Source of the DNA: Streptomyces sp. ICBB 8177
GTDB lineage: Bacteria > Actinomycetota > Actinomycetes > Streptomycetales > Streptomycetaceae
Direction: 5' to 3'
DNA: 64,000 nt
Assembly: GCF_003144095.1 (NCBI RefSeq)
Contig: NZ_NSKH01000023.1
Coordinates: 903,611-967,610 of the forward strand
Notes under the pieces: model-generated
What the model was told of the DNA's origin: nothing
Databases searched by the model: none
Seen by the model: only the letters and a program-made list of their open reading frames with translations
Program-made: the position numbers and the translations under genes
Part shown: piece by piece, positions 48,553-58,339 of the stretch
How positions within the stretch are numbered: position 1 is the first letter of the stretch
Layout of the letters: each line of letters begins with the position of its first letter

Positions 48553-48608
48553 CGTGCGCGACGCACGCTGTGGTCACACCGTACACCACGCTGCGTGCGT
48601 CGCGCACG
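48553..48608. promoter_or_regulatory. Twin palindromic operators of the MarR/SnoaL-like pair
   Basis: CGTGCG-CGA-CGCACG (48553-48567) and CGTGCG-TCG-CGCACG (48594-48608) are each palindromic and are exact reverse complements of each other, with centres 41 bases apart. They lie in the gap between the divergent starts at 48507 and 48622, one near each start, as expected for co-repression. Confidence 0.75.
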
Positions 48609-48621
48609 CTAATCTGGAGGG

Positions 48622-49092
48622 GTGGAGAACGACGCGGGACACGAGATCGCCGAAGCGCTGGGCGTACTGCTCAAGCGCACCACGCGGGCACGCCTCTACC
48701 AGGGGCTGACCGAAGGACTGGGGGAAGGAGTGGACGAACTGACGTACCCGGTGCTCAGCGGCCTGGCCAGGTCCGGCCCGAGCAGCGCGGCGGACCTGGC
48801 GCCGGAGGTCGGCCTCGACCGCTCGGGCGTGACCCGGCGCGCGACCCGCCTGGAAGAGGCCGGCCTGGTGCGCCGGGAGCCCGATCCCGGTGACGCACGT
48901 GCGTCGCTGCTGGTACTCACCCCGCAGGGGGAGGAGGTCGTGGCCGTCCTGCGCGAACGTCTCGCCCGCCACATCAACGCGGCCCTCAGCGACTGGGAGC
49001 CGCAGGACGTGGCGGTCTTCGCCCGGCAACTGCGCGAGTTCGTGACGCGAGGACCGTTCCGCGCGACGGACCAGGACGGCGGATCGCGGTAA
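48622..49092 (+). CDS. MarR-family transcriptional regulator
   Basis: This 156-residue dimeric regulator starts at GTG 48622 after TGGAGGG. The winged helix reads LTYPVLSGLARSGPSSAADLAPEVGLDRSGVTRRATRLEEAGLVRREPDPGDARASLLVLTPQGEEVV, with the wing DARASLLVLT. It is divergent from the SnoaL-like gene, with two palindromic operators between. It probably represses both genes until an aromatic or other small ligand binds. Confidence 0.9.
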   Translation: MENDAGHEIAEALGVLLKRTTRARLYQGLTEGLGEGVDELTYPVLSGLARSGPSSAADLAPEVGLDRSGVTRRATRLEEAGLVRREPDPGDARASLLVLTPQGEEVVAVLRERLARHINAALSDWEPQDVAVFARQLREFVTRGPFRATDQDGGSR

Positions 49093-49115
49093 CGGCTGTG
49101 TGCGGCAAGGGCGTT

Positions 49116-49172
49116 GGGCGTCCGGCCTGAGACCTGGGCGCCGGCAGGGCTCAGGACTGAGGCCGGACGCCC
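49116..49172 (+). terminator. Terminator between the MarR and phosphodiester-glycosidase genes
   Basis: GGGCGTCCGGCCT (49116-49128) pairs exactly with AGGCCGGACGCCC (49160-49172), with a 31-base apical region, between convergent genes. Confidence 0.55.
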
Positions 49173-49218
49173 GCAGGCTCCGCCCGAGGCTCGGACGCTC
49201 AGGGCGGCGCCGCCGCAT

Positions 49219-50466
49219 CTAGCGGGAGAAGATCCCGATTCCCTCCGGCACCGGGCGCTCCGCGCCGTCCGACGGGTGGTTGACCACGGTGACCTCCGCC
49301 GCGTGCGGTTGCCTGGCCACCAGCGTGGACGAGCCGCCGCCGTCCAGATCCACCGCCGACGACGCGCCCAGGGCCCGCATGAGCGAGGCCAGTTCGGCGA
49401 CCGTCAGGCCGATCCCGTGCCCCGATCCGCCGTCCAGGGCCATCAGGTAGAAGCGGTGGCCGCCCGAGGCGAACCCCGCGCTGGTGCGGATCGCGGTCGT
49501 CCTGTTGTCGAGTCCGGACAGCGGCGTGCCATCACGCAGCAACGGGAATCCGCCGACCGCGAACCGCAGCGGCGACCCACCGGCCCCGGTCAGCCGGTCG
49601 CTGACCGTCACCCGTTCCCCGACGCGCAGCGCCCGCAGCGCCGTCGCCCCGCCCTCGCGCCCCACCAGTTCCACCGTGCCCCGCGCGATGGTCCCGGAGC
49701 CGGGGGAGTCGGAGACCGACACCACCCTTCCCTGGCGTACCGTCACCTCGTACGTCTCGTTCGTGCACCCCGCGCCGCGTTCCGTGTCCGTGCCGCAGAC
49801 CGCCCGCTCGCGGGAGGCCGAACCCCACAGCGAGGTGTACGCGCCGACCCCGCCGACCGGCAGCGCGTACTGGTTGAGCCCGCGCAACGCGATCGTGCGG
49901 CCGGCGGCGGACACCGAACCGGACAGAGTGAGCCGGTCCAGCCGTGCCACCCGGTCCTCGCCCACCCCGATCACGTCGCGAGTCGAGTCACCCGGTGGCA
50001 TCGCCGGGCCGAAGCGCTGACCGTCCGGCACCGCCGCCTTGTACATGACCCCCCGCCCGATGGCCGGGCCCACGGCCGCACTCGTGGGCTCGACACCGGG
50101 GTGCTGCGTCTCGCTGTTGTCGAAGAAGTCCGCGTTGACGCCACCGACCGCGCCCTGCGAGTCGGCCAGATCGGAGACGGCCTCTGGTCTCGCCACCGTG
50201 CCGGGGGTGAGCAGGTCGGCGGAGACGTGGTGGTTCGTCAGGTCGGCGACAAGGACGTACCCGCGCGCCGTGCCGCCCGCCTCCTGGGCCGAGAACTCCT
50301 CGTACGTCACCCCCGGGGCGAGGGTGGTGTGCCGGGTCACCCGGACCCGGTCGGCGGCGGACGCGCCCTGGGCCGCACTTCCCGCCAGCAGTACCGCGCA
50401 GGCGCCCAGTACGGCCACCGCGAGGCGCGACCGCGACCGGCGGCCATGGAACGAACGGTTCGTCAC
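49219..50466 (-). CDS. Secreted phosphodiester glycosidase-like protein (NAGPA domain)
   Basis: This 415-residue exported protein begins at GTG 50466, six bases after AGGAGG. A signal peptide (RRSRSRLAVAVLGACAVLLAGSAAQGASAADR) precedes the catalytic region. The core motifs are VGGVNADFFD and the C-terminal ASSAVDLDGGGSSTLVARQP, with SAGFASGGHRFYLMALDGGSGHGIGLTVAELASLM before it. This is the pattern of the NAGPA/phosphodiester alpha-GlcNAcase family, whose bacterial members hydrolyse sugar-phosphodiester linkages. The likely substrate is a wall or extracellular phosphoglycan. Confidence 0.82.
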   Translation of the reverse strand: MTNRSFHGRRSRSRLAVAVLGACAVLLAGSAAQGASAADRVRVTRHTTLAPGVTYEEFSAQEAGGTARGYVLVADLTNHHVSADLLTPGTVARPEAVSDLADSQGAVGGVNADFFDNSETQHPGVEPTSAAVGPAIGRGVMYKAAVPDGQRFGPAMPPGDSTRDVIGVGEDRVARLDRLTLSGSVSAAGRTIALRGLNQYALPVGGVGAYTSLWGSASRERAVCGTDTERGAGCTNETYEVTVRQGRVVSVSDSPGSGTIARGTVELVGREGGATALRALRVGERVTVSDRLTGAGGSPLRFAVGGFPLLRDGTPLSGLDNRTTAIRTSAGFASGGHRFYLMALDGGSGHGIGLTVAELASLMRALGASSAVDLDGGGSSTLVARQPHAAEVTVVNHPSDGAERPVPEGIGIFSR

Positions 50467-50677
50467 GAGCCCTCCTGTGATCTCCGGTTGATGTCGTCCC
50501 GCTGTGTGATGGCACTCCGCTCCGCCATGCCCCCGTTCACCGGGTGCGCATGTGCATGCCATCACGGTGGCGGCAAACGAAAGGGGGACCGACGCGGTCG
50601 ATCGGGGGAATTCCCCACGTTGGCGGGCAACGCGACGGCCGGGCCCAGGTCGGCGCCTGGGCCCGGCCGGATCGCGG

Positions 50678-51739
50678 TCAGTGGCTGCGGCGGGTCACCA
50701 GTTCCGCCAGGGCCAGCAGCTCGCCGGCCCGCACGCCGTCCGGGATCGCGCCGGACAGGTGGCCGATCGCGCCCGCCATGCGGTCGCAGGCCTGCATCTG
50801 AGCCCAGTCCCGGCCCCCCGCGCGGTCGATCGACTCCGCCGCACTGTGCAGGTCGGCGGCGGTCAGGGGCTCGTCCGCTCCGTAGATCCGGGCGAGTTCC
50901 GCTCCGGCGGGGGTGCCGGAACGCAGGGCGGCGACCACCGGCAGGGACTTCTTGCGGGCCGCCAGGTCCGCGCCCACCGGTTTGCCCGTCACCTGCGGGT
51001 CGCCCCAGATGCCGATCAGGTCGTCGATGAGCTGGAACGCCAGCCCGACCTGCCGGCCGAAGGCGTCCATCGCCTCCACCGCGTCCGCCGGTGCCTGCGC
51101 GTAGAGGGCTCCGACGGCGCAGGCGCAGCCCAGCAGCGCGCCTGTCTTGGCCTCCGCCATCGCCAGGCACTCGCTCAGCGAGACGTCATCGCGGTGCTCG
51201 AAGTCGCAGTCCGCGTGCTGGCCGTCGCACAGTTCGATGACGCAGGCCGCCAGTCGGGACGCCGCCCGCGCCGCCGCCGGGTGCTCGTCCTCCGCCAGTA
51301 CGCGCAGGGCGAGGGCCTGCATGGCGTCACCGGCGAGGATGGCGTCGGCGCCGCCGAAGACCGACCAGGCGGTGGGGCGGTGCCGCCGCGTCGGGTCGCG
51401 GTCGATGACGTCGTCGTGGAGCAGGGTGAAGTTGTGTACCAACTCCACCGCCGCCGCGGCCCGTACGGCGCCCTGCGCCGCGTGCGGGCCCCCGAGGGCC
51501 TGGGCGGCGGCGAGGACCAGCGCGGGACGTATCGCCTTGCCGGAGTCGCCGCTCGCCGGTGCGCCGTCGCTGTCGAGCCAGCCGAAGTGGTAGCCGGCGA
51601 TCCGACGCATGGAGCCGGGCAGTGATGCCACCGCCGACCTCAGCACCGGGTTCACCGACTGCCTGGCGCGAGCGAGCACGGCCGCCGCCTCGTGGCCGTC
51701 GCGATCGATGCCTTCGCGGTCGAGCGTGGAGATTCCCAT
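50678..51739 (-). CDS. Polyprenyl diphosphate synthase, putative encapsulin cargo
   Basis: This 353-residue trans-prenyltransferase condenses isopentenyl diphosphate with allylic diphosphates. The first Asp-rich motif is LLHDDVIDRDPTRRHRPT (DDVID, 109-113). The second is FQLIDDLIGIWGDP (239 onward), ending DDLIG rather than DDxxD, a variant also common in actinobacterial enzymes. GKAIRPAL and GKPVGADLAARKKSLPVV complete the set. The N-terminal about 60 residues are polar and loosely conserved, suitable for a targeting segment. It lies about 210 bases downstream of the encapsulin gene on the same strand. Chain length (GPP, FPP or GGPP) cannot be read with confidence. Confidence 0.88.
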   Translation of the reverse strand: MGISTLDREGIDRDGHEAAAVLARARQSVNPVLRSAVASLPGSMRRIAGYHFGWLDSDGAPASGDSGKAIRPALVLAAAQALGGPHAAQGAVRAAAAVELVHNFTLLHDDVIDRDPTRRHRPTAWSVFGGADAILAGDAMQALALRVLAEDEHPAAARAASRLAACVIELCDGQHADCDFEHRDDVSLSECLAMAEAKTGALLGCACAVGALYAQAPADAVEAMDAFGRQVGLAFQLIDDLIGIWGDPQVTGKPVGADLAARKKSLPVVAALRSGTPAGAELARIYGADEPLTAADLHSAAESIDRAGGRDWAQMQACDRMAGAIGHLSGAIPDGVRAGELLALAELVTRRSH

Positions 51740-51860
51740 GGTTGACGCACCTCGGCTTCAGTGAGGACTTGGTCAGGCTGCGCGAAGTGAACGAGGGGGG
51801 AAGCGGGTGAGGTCACCGCCGCTCACGGTGGCGGCACCTGGTGTGCGAGGGCAAGCGTTC

Positions 51861-51921
51861 GGCAGGGCGCGGTCATCGGGATTCCGCGTCTTCGCGTCCG
51901 TCCCGTGACGCGCGCCCTGCC
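51861..51921 (-). promoter_or_regulatory. Long inverted repeat between eshA and the prenyl synthase gene
   Basis: GGCAGGGCGCG (51861-51871) and CGCGCCCTGCC (51911-51921) are exact reverse complements 39 bases apart in the gap between the two genes. The structure could weaken readthrough or protect the upstream message, giving much more shell than cargo. Confidence 0.5.
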
Positions 51922-51948
51922 TTACGCTCAACGCCCTTTCAGGGAATG

Positions 51949-53391
51949 TCAGTCGTGGGAGAGGGAGACTTCGACATTCTCCAGGACGCCGATCGCGTCG
52001 GGAACCAGAATGGCCGCCGAGTAGTAGGCGGTCACCAGATAGGAGATGATCGCCTTCTCGTTGATTCCCATGAATCGCACTGAGAGGCTGGGCTCGAACT
52101 CGTCCGGGATTCCGGTCTGGTGGAGTCCGATGACACCCTGGTTGTCCTCACCGACTCGCAGCGCGATGATGGAACTGGTGTTTCCGCCGTTGACCGGGAT
52201 CTTGTTGCAGGGGAGGAAGGGAATTCCCCGCCAGGACGGCACGGCGTTTCCGTGGAAGTCCACGTTGCCCGGGTAGAGACCGCGCTTGTTGCACTCCCGG
52301 CCGAACGCCGCGATGGTGCGCGGGTGGGCGAGCAGGTACTGCGTGTTGCGGCGGCGGCTGATCAGCTCGTCCAGGTCGTCCGGGGTCGGCGGGCCGGACC
52401 GGGCGTGGATGCGCTGGCTGTACTCCGCGTTGTGCAGCAGGCCGAACTCGCGGTGGTTGATCATGTCGTGTTCCTGGCGCTCGCGCAGCGCCTCCACCGT
52501 GAGCCGCAACTGGTGCTCGACCTGGTTCATCGGCTGGTTGTAGAGGTCGGCGACCCTGCTGTGCACCCGCAGCACGGTCTGGGCGACGCTCAGCTCGTAC
52601 TCGCGCGGCGAGAGTTCGTAGTCCACGAACGTGCCGGGCAGCAGGGCTTCGCCCTCGTGTCCCGAGGAGAGCGCGATCTCCGCCTCACCGTGCTTGTTGC
52701 GCGCCGGGCCCGAGCCCGACAGGTACTCGGCGACCCGCTCGCGCAGCGCCTCGGACTGCGCGGCGACCGCGGCGAACTCCTCCCTGGACAGCGACATCAC
52801 CGTCACCGCCGTCTTCGCCTTGGCGGTGAACTCCCAGGTGCCGTCCTCGTCGCCCAGGGAACGGTCGCCGAAGTGGTCCCCGTCCGCCAGCACGCCCAGC
52901 GCGGCCGGTTCGCCGTACTTGCCCTCGCCGAGTTTGTCGATCTTGCCGTGGACGATCAGGAAGACGTGGTTGGCGGGGGTGCCCGCCTCCACGATGACCT
53001 GGCCCGGCTCGAACTCCCGCTGGGTGAAACGGCCGGCCAGCGCGCGCAGCACCTCGACGTCGCCGAAGTCGCGCAACAGCGCCAGCTCACCCAGCTCTTC
53101 GGGAATGACCCGGACCTCGGCCCCGGTCTGGATGAAGTCGACCCGGCCGTCGCCGACCGTATAGGTCAGCCGCCGGTTGACCCGGTACGTGCCACCCGCA
53201 ACTTGGACCCATGGCAGAATACGCAGCAACCAGCGCGACGTAATGCCCTGCATCTGCGGTGCGGACTTGGTCGTGGTCGCCAGATTCCGCGCGGCCGCGG
53301 TGCTCAGGCTCAATTGGGCCTGGCCGTTCTGCGTACGCGCTTCTCCGGAATCCCCGTTTGATTCCACGCCAAGGCCTGCATCGACCGACAT
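51949..53391 (-). CDS. eshA: Family 2B encapsulin shell protein with cyclic-nucleotide-binding-like domain
   Basis: This 480-residue protein starts at ATG 53391 after GGGGAGGG. An N-terminal arm (about 1-60) is followed by the HK97-like shell fold, interrupted by a cNMP-binding-like domain at about 110-225 ([26 protein letters not shown]...[10 protein letters not shown]). The shell part resumes with [48 protein letters not shown] and ends [30 protein letters not shown]. This organisation is that of EshA, first linked to sporogenic hyphae and antibiotic production and now known to build family 2B encapsulins. The phosphate-binding cassette lacks the usual Arg-Ala, so the ligand may not be a cyclic nucleotide. 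Confidence 0.92.
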   Translation of the reverse strand: MSVDAGLGVESNGDSGEARTQNGQAQLSLSTAAARNLATTTKSAPQMQGITSRWLLRILPWVQVAGGTYRVNRRLTYTVGDGRVDFIQTGAEVRVIPEELGELALLRDFGDVEVLRALAGRFTQREFEPGQVIVEAGTPANHVFLIVHGKIDKLGEGKYGEPAALGVLADGDHFGDRSLGDEDGTWEFTAKAKTAVTVMSLSREEFAAVAAQSEALRERVAEYLSGSGPARNKHGEAEIALSSGHEGEALLPGTFVDYELSPREYELSVAQTVLRVHSRVADLYNQPMNQVEHQLRLTVEALRERQEHDMINHREFGLLHNAEYSQRIHARSGPPTPDDLDELISRRRNTQYLLAHPRTIAAFGRECNKRGLYPGNVDFHGNAVPSWRGIPFLPCNKIPVNGGNTSSIIALRVGEDNQGVIGLHQTGIPDEFEPSLSVRFMGINEKAIISYLVTAYYSAAILVPDAIGVLENVEVSLSHD

Positions 53392-53436
53392 CGAAGGTCC
53401 CTCCCCTGATTCGTGTGGCCTGCGGATCAATGGTGG

Positions 53437-53470
53437 CGGTGATCACCGGGCACTGTCATCACACGGACAG
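53437..53470. promoter_or_regulatory. Two dyads upstream of eshA
   Basis: CGGTGATCACCG (53437-53448) is a perfect 12-base palindrome. CTGTC-N8-GACAG (53453-53457/53466-53470) follows. Both lie 45-80 bases upstream of the eshA start. They are candidate binding sites of a developmental regulator; no consensus match can be claimed. Confidence 0.4.
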
Positions 53471-53715
53471 GTGAATCGATCCATCGGATAGTGGTATGGA
53501 ACGAATGGCGGGATCTCGCACGCGCGAGCGGCGCGCGCGGAGAGCGCGCACGACGGCGCGCAATTCCCCCGGTACCGCGCCGGGTGCGCCGGGCGGGCGT
53601 TGACAGGCGGAGCGAAGCGGCAGGAGACTCGGGGCGATCGGGAGGGGTGAACGAGGGTTCACCGCGCGAACATCCGGTCGGAAGACCCCCAGGAAATCCA
53701 TCACCGAGGACGCTG

Positions 53716-54906
<1,191 letters not shown>

Positions 54907-54988
54907 CCCGCCGCGCGGTGACGCGGCGCGCGGTGACGCGGCGCCCGCACGCCTGCGCGTCCTCAGGCCTGCGTACGCCTGCGCGTCC

Positions 54989-55780
54989 TCAGGCCCCCGC
55001 GCCGCTCGGCAGCACGACCCGCAGGAAGCGGTCCAGCATCGCGTTGACCTGGTCGGGCACCTCCAGCTGGACGAAGTGGCCGGCCCCGACCGTACGGCCC
55101 AGCGCGACACCCCGGTGCTCGCGGAGCGCGGGCTCCGGCTCGTCCGCCGTGATCGCCAGCAGGGGGACCGCCGCCCGGGCGAGCGCCCCCGCGCCGTCGA
55201 ACTGAGCCATCGCCCGCATCCCCTCCGCCGCGACCGCCGCCGGCACCACGGCCGCGCCCGCGATCGTCTCCTCGCGGCGCACGGTGTCGGTGGCCAGCAT
55301 CCGCCGGACGGCGAAGCCGCGGCGCCAGGAGCCGTCGTGGTCCGCGGCGACCTCGGCGACCGACCGCGCGAACCGGGCCTTGGCCGCCTCCCTCGCCAGC
55401 GGCGCGGGATCGACCAGGACCGCTGCCGCCACTTCGTCGGGGAACGCCGCGCAGGCCAGCGCGACCAGGCCGCCCAGGCTGTGGCCGACGACGACGGGGC
55501 GGCGCAGTCCGGCGTCCCGGACCACCGCGCGCACGTCGTCGGCGAAGGCGGTGACGCCCTAGCTCCCTGGGACGCCGGGGTCGGGGCGGTCGCTGCCGCC
55601 GTGCCCGCGCAGGTCGAGCGAGACGACGGCGCGCTCCTCGGCGAAGTGCTCGTGCTGCGGGGCGAAGAAGGACCGGTCGCAGCACCAGCCGTGCACGAGG
55701 ACCAGCGCCGGGCCGCCGCCGCTCCCGTCCTTCTCGTACGCGATGCGCACGCCACCCGCCGACTCGGCCACCTGCCGCAT
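54989..55780 (-). pseudogene. Alpha/beta hydrolase gene broken by one in-frame amber codon
   Basis: From ATG 55780 the frame reads an alpha/beta hydrolase start (VRIAYEKDGSGGGPALVLVHGWCCDRSFFAPQHEHFAEERAVVSLDLRGHGGSDRPDPGVPGS), then TAG at 55561-55559. It continues in the same frame with GVTAFADDVRAVVRDAG and VVVGHSLGGLVALACAAF (nucleophilic Ser) to a normal end with VGAGHFVQLEVPDQVNAMLDRFL (catalytic His). Only that codon separates two halves of one 263-codon gene. It is either a recent nonsense mutation (one base from TAC Tyr or CAG Gln) or a sequencing error. Programmed readthrough is less likely. Confidence 0.85.
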
Positions 55781-55933
55781 CCCGGCCTCCACCTCACGCC
55801 CCGCACGGGTCGCTCCCGCGTCGGGCGCAGTATGCCGGACGCCACCCGGACATCCCCGTGCGGTCCCGACCGCCGACCTTCGTCCCCGACACCAGCCTCA
55901 CGCCAGCCTGTTGAACAGCGAAAACCGGCACCG

Positions 55934-57190
55934 TCACGCCGCCGACAACGCGCCTTCCGGCTCGCCCGGCAGAGCCCGCAGCGACCGCAGGCAGAGCGTC
56001 CCGACGGCCGACGTCAGCCCGAACGCCACGCAGCACGCCCAGGGCAGCCACTCGTGCCCGCTGTGCCGGCCTATGTCCATGGCCCAGCCGATCACGAAGT
56101 TCCCGCCCGCGCACGCGGCGCCGGAGAAGACGTAGAAGAGACCGAAGTACGTGCCCGTCAGCTCCTCACGACCGAACCGGGGGATCAGCTCCATCACGGC
56201 CGGCTGCGCCACCATCAGGCCGAGGTACATCAGGCAGACCCCGGCGGCCAGCGGCAGCGTGCGCAGCACGGCGGCGGAGGCGTCCGGCGGATCCCTGAGG
56301 TCCGCCACCAGCGCGGGCGGCACGAACCCGAGCCCCATCAGGGCGAGTCCGGGACCGACCCAGCGCGCCGGGCCGCCGCGGGCCTGGACGAAACGGGTGA
56401 TGCGCAGTTGGAAGACCAGGTTGGCGATGGTGCCGAGGGTGGGGGGCAGCCCACTCGCCCCGTCCCAGCCGGACGCCCGGCGGGCTCCCTCCGGCATCAG
56501 CAGGTACATCTGGTTCTGGAGGGTCGCCATGCCCACCATGGTGGCGGCGAAGGCCATGAAGCTCCGGTTGCCGAACGCCTCGCGCCAGTCGGCCAGCACC
56601 CCCGCGCGCGACGGGGACACCTTGTGGGCGGGCAGCGCGAACATCTGGGCCACCGTCAGCACGGCGAACAGCGAGGTGGCGGCGAGCGCGCAGGCCTTGA
56701 AGTTCACCAGGAACAGCAGGCTGCCCAGGACCAGCCCGAGCAGGCCTCCGGCGGTCTCGAAGATGTTGAGCAGCCCGAACGCCTCCGCGCTGCGCTCCCG
56801 TGCCTCGACGGCCAGGTAGGCGCGGGCCGACGGGTAGAACAGCGCGGCGGACAGGCCGCTCAGCGCCGAGGCGACGAGCACCACCCACGTCCCCTCGCCG
56901 AAGGCGAAGAGCCCGAAGCCCACGGTGCGCAGCACGCAGCCGCAGGGGATCACGCGGTGTGCCCCCAGCCGGTCCGCGGCGCTGCCGCCGAGCACGAACA
57001 GGGACTGCGAGCACAGGTTGCGCACTCCCAGCACCACCCCGACCAGGGCGGTGGACATCCCGAGGTCTCTGCCGAGGTGCGTCGCGAGGTAGGGGATCAA
57101 CAGGTAGAAGCCGAAATCAACGGTGAACTGGTTGATCAGCAGCAGTCGTACGGACATGGGAAAGCTACGCAGAGATTTGAGTGTTCCCAT
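55934..57190 (-). CDS. MFS transporter, 12 transmembrane segments
   Basis: This 418-residue transporter is similar to MdtH-like drug/metabolite exporters. ATG 57190 is chosen. A TACTCT box seven bases upstream suggests a leaderless start, and no ribosome-binding site exists for this ATG. The next in-frame starts are GTG 57247 (upstream) and ATG 57157. The helix 2-3 loop contains GGSAADRLGAHRV, the degenerate MFS motif. SALSGLSAALFYPSARAYLAVEA in helix 4-5 is common in efflux members. The substrate is unknown. Confidence 0.85.
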   Translation of the reverse strand: MGTLKSLRSFPMSVRLLLINQFTVDFGFYLLIPYLATHLGRDLGMSTALVGVVLGVRNLCSQSLFVLGGSAADRLGAHRVIPCGCVLRTVGFGLFAFGEGTWVVLVASALSGLSAALFYPSARAYLAVEARERSAEAFGLLNIFETAGGLLGLVLGSLLFLVNFKACALAATSLFAVLTVAQMFALPAHKVSPSRAGVLADWREAFGNRSFMAFAATMVGMATLQNQMYLLMPEGARRASGWDGASGLPPTLGTIANLVFQLRITRFVQARGGPARWVGPGLALMGLGFVPPALVADLRDPPDASAAVLRTLPLAAGVCLMYLGLMVAQPAVMELIPRFGREELTGTYFGLFYVFSGAACAGGNFVIGWAMDIGRHSGHEWLPWACCVAFGLTSAVGTLCLRSLRALPGEPEGALSAA

Positions 57191-57506
57191 ATCGGCAGAG
57201 TAGGTCCGGAAACGTGTCGAATTTCCATCCGGCTGGAATTGCGACACTTTCCAGCTACAATTGCCATATTTACTGTGCCTGAATTGCCGCTTGTGTAGGT
57301 ATTTAGGGCGGAATCTCCGAATGTCGGGGCGAGTGGTCTGTCCGAATCATCCCTGTTCAGGTGGCTGCACGCTCGCCGCCTCCAGCCCGTTCCCACCCCC
57401 GGCGGCCGGGCGGATTTGCCCTGGTGTGACGCCCGGGGGAATCCCCAACTCCGCGTCGTAATAAGGTAGTTAGGCAGGCGAAGGGTGTGCGGCGCATTGT
57501 CGCGGA
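57191..57506. other. AT-richer intergenic region before the MFS gene
   Basis: About 310 bases between the MFS start and the end of the rheA-like gene. The first 110 bases are notably poorer in GC than the flanks and carry TTCCA-TCCGGC-TGGAA (57223-57238), a short dyad. No RNA gene or frame is supported. Confidence 0.4.
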
Positions 57507-58208
57507 TCACGGAAAGCGGCGTCGCTCGGCGTTCTCTCGGCGCAGCCGGTCGGTCTGCCGGACGAGCGAGTCGACGCGGGTCGCCAGCTGCGGGTGGGTC
57601 GCCCTCAGGTGCGGTGGTGCTTCGGCGAGGGGGGAGACCAGGAGCGCGGGGTCGTCCTCGGCCAGTGCCACGGCGAGCCGGGCGATCAGCGCGTGGGCGC
57701 CGGGCGGCGGGTCGGCGAGACCGGCGATCTGCCCGGCCAGCTGCCGCAGGTCGGCCGCGTTGCCGCGGGCCCAGGTGGCGACCGTACGGTCGGCGGCACG
57801 GCGGTCCCGGGTGGCCCGCACGCGCTGCTCGCCGGTGGTGCCCGGCGCGCCGGGGCGCAGCCGCAGGTAACGCCGTTCTGCCGCCTGGCGGCTGGCGACC
57901 CCCAGCGGCGCGGCCAGGTCGGCCCAACTCGCCCCGGCCTGACGGGCCGTCTCGATCAGGCCCGGCTCCCAGTCGGCGAGCTGCTCGCGCAACTGGCGCA
58001 GCAGCAGCAGTGCGGCCAGCGCCTCGGCACGGTCGGCCACCCGGTCCTGGCGGTCCGGCTCCGGTGCGCAGTGGTCCCGACGCGACCGGGCCGCGGCGGT
58101 CCCGGTGGTCCTGGCGGTACGGACGGCCTCGTCGATGGCCTCGAGCGCGGCCGCCGCGGCCGGGAGGGACGGAGCGGCGCCCGGGGAGGGGTGGTCGTTC
58201 GCGGTCAT
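57507..58208 (-). CDS. rheA: Heat-shock repressor of hsp18 (RheA-like)
   Basis: This 233-residue regulator has ATG 58208 divergent from hsp18. The central helix-turn-helix is [41 protein letters not shown], flanked by long helical regions and a charged C-terminus ([23 protein letters not shown]). RheA of Streptomyces albus is the temperature-sensing repressor of hsp18, binding TGTCATC-N5-GATGACA. Two near-matches lie between these genes (58226-58271). The neighbour relation and operator support the name, although I have no alignment. Confidence 0.82.
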   Translation of the reverse strand: MTANDHPSPGAAPSLPAAAAALEAIDEAVRTARTTGTAAARSRRDHCAPEPDRQDRVADRAEALAALLLLRQLREQLADWEPGLIETARQAGASWADLAAPLGVASRQAAERRYLRLRPGAPGTTGEQRVRATRDRRAADRTVATWARGNAADLRQLAGQIAGLADPPPGAHALIARLAVALAEDDPALLVSPLAEAPPHLRATHPQLATRVDSLVRQTDRLRRENAERRRFP

Positions 58209-58225
58209 GCACGCACCTCCGTCGC

Positions 58226-58271
58226 TGTCACCCTCACGATGACATCACCACTTGTCATCGTTTGGACGACA
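58226..58271. promoter_or_regulatory. Two RheA-type operators between rheA and hsp18
   Basis: TGTCACC-CTCAC-GATGACA (58226-58244) and TGTCATC-GTTTG-GACGACA (58253-58271) each match the RheA operator TGTCATC-N5-GATGACA with a single change. Their centres are 27 bases apart. The consensus is recalled from S. albus work; the matches are read directly here. Confidence 0.75.
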
Positions 58272-58339
58272 TGCTACAAGGAAGAGCAGGTGAAGCGCAT
58301 TGGCACCAACTGCCTGAGCGACGACGGAGGTGTTTCCCG

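Noticed and set aside
50678-53391. 2-methylisoborneol biosynthesis operon
   Set aside because: Neither a terpene cyclase nor a GPP methyltransferase is present in the surrounding genes.
55559-55561. Selenocysteine or pyrrolysine recoding at the amber codon
   Set aside because: TAG is not used for selenocysteine. No PYLIS-like structure or pyl genes are seen, and homologous hydrolases have an ordinary residue there.
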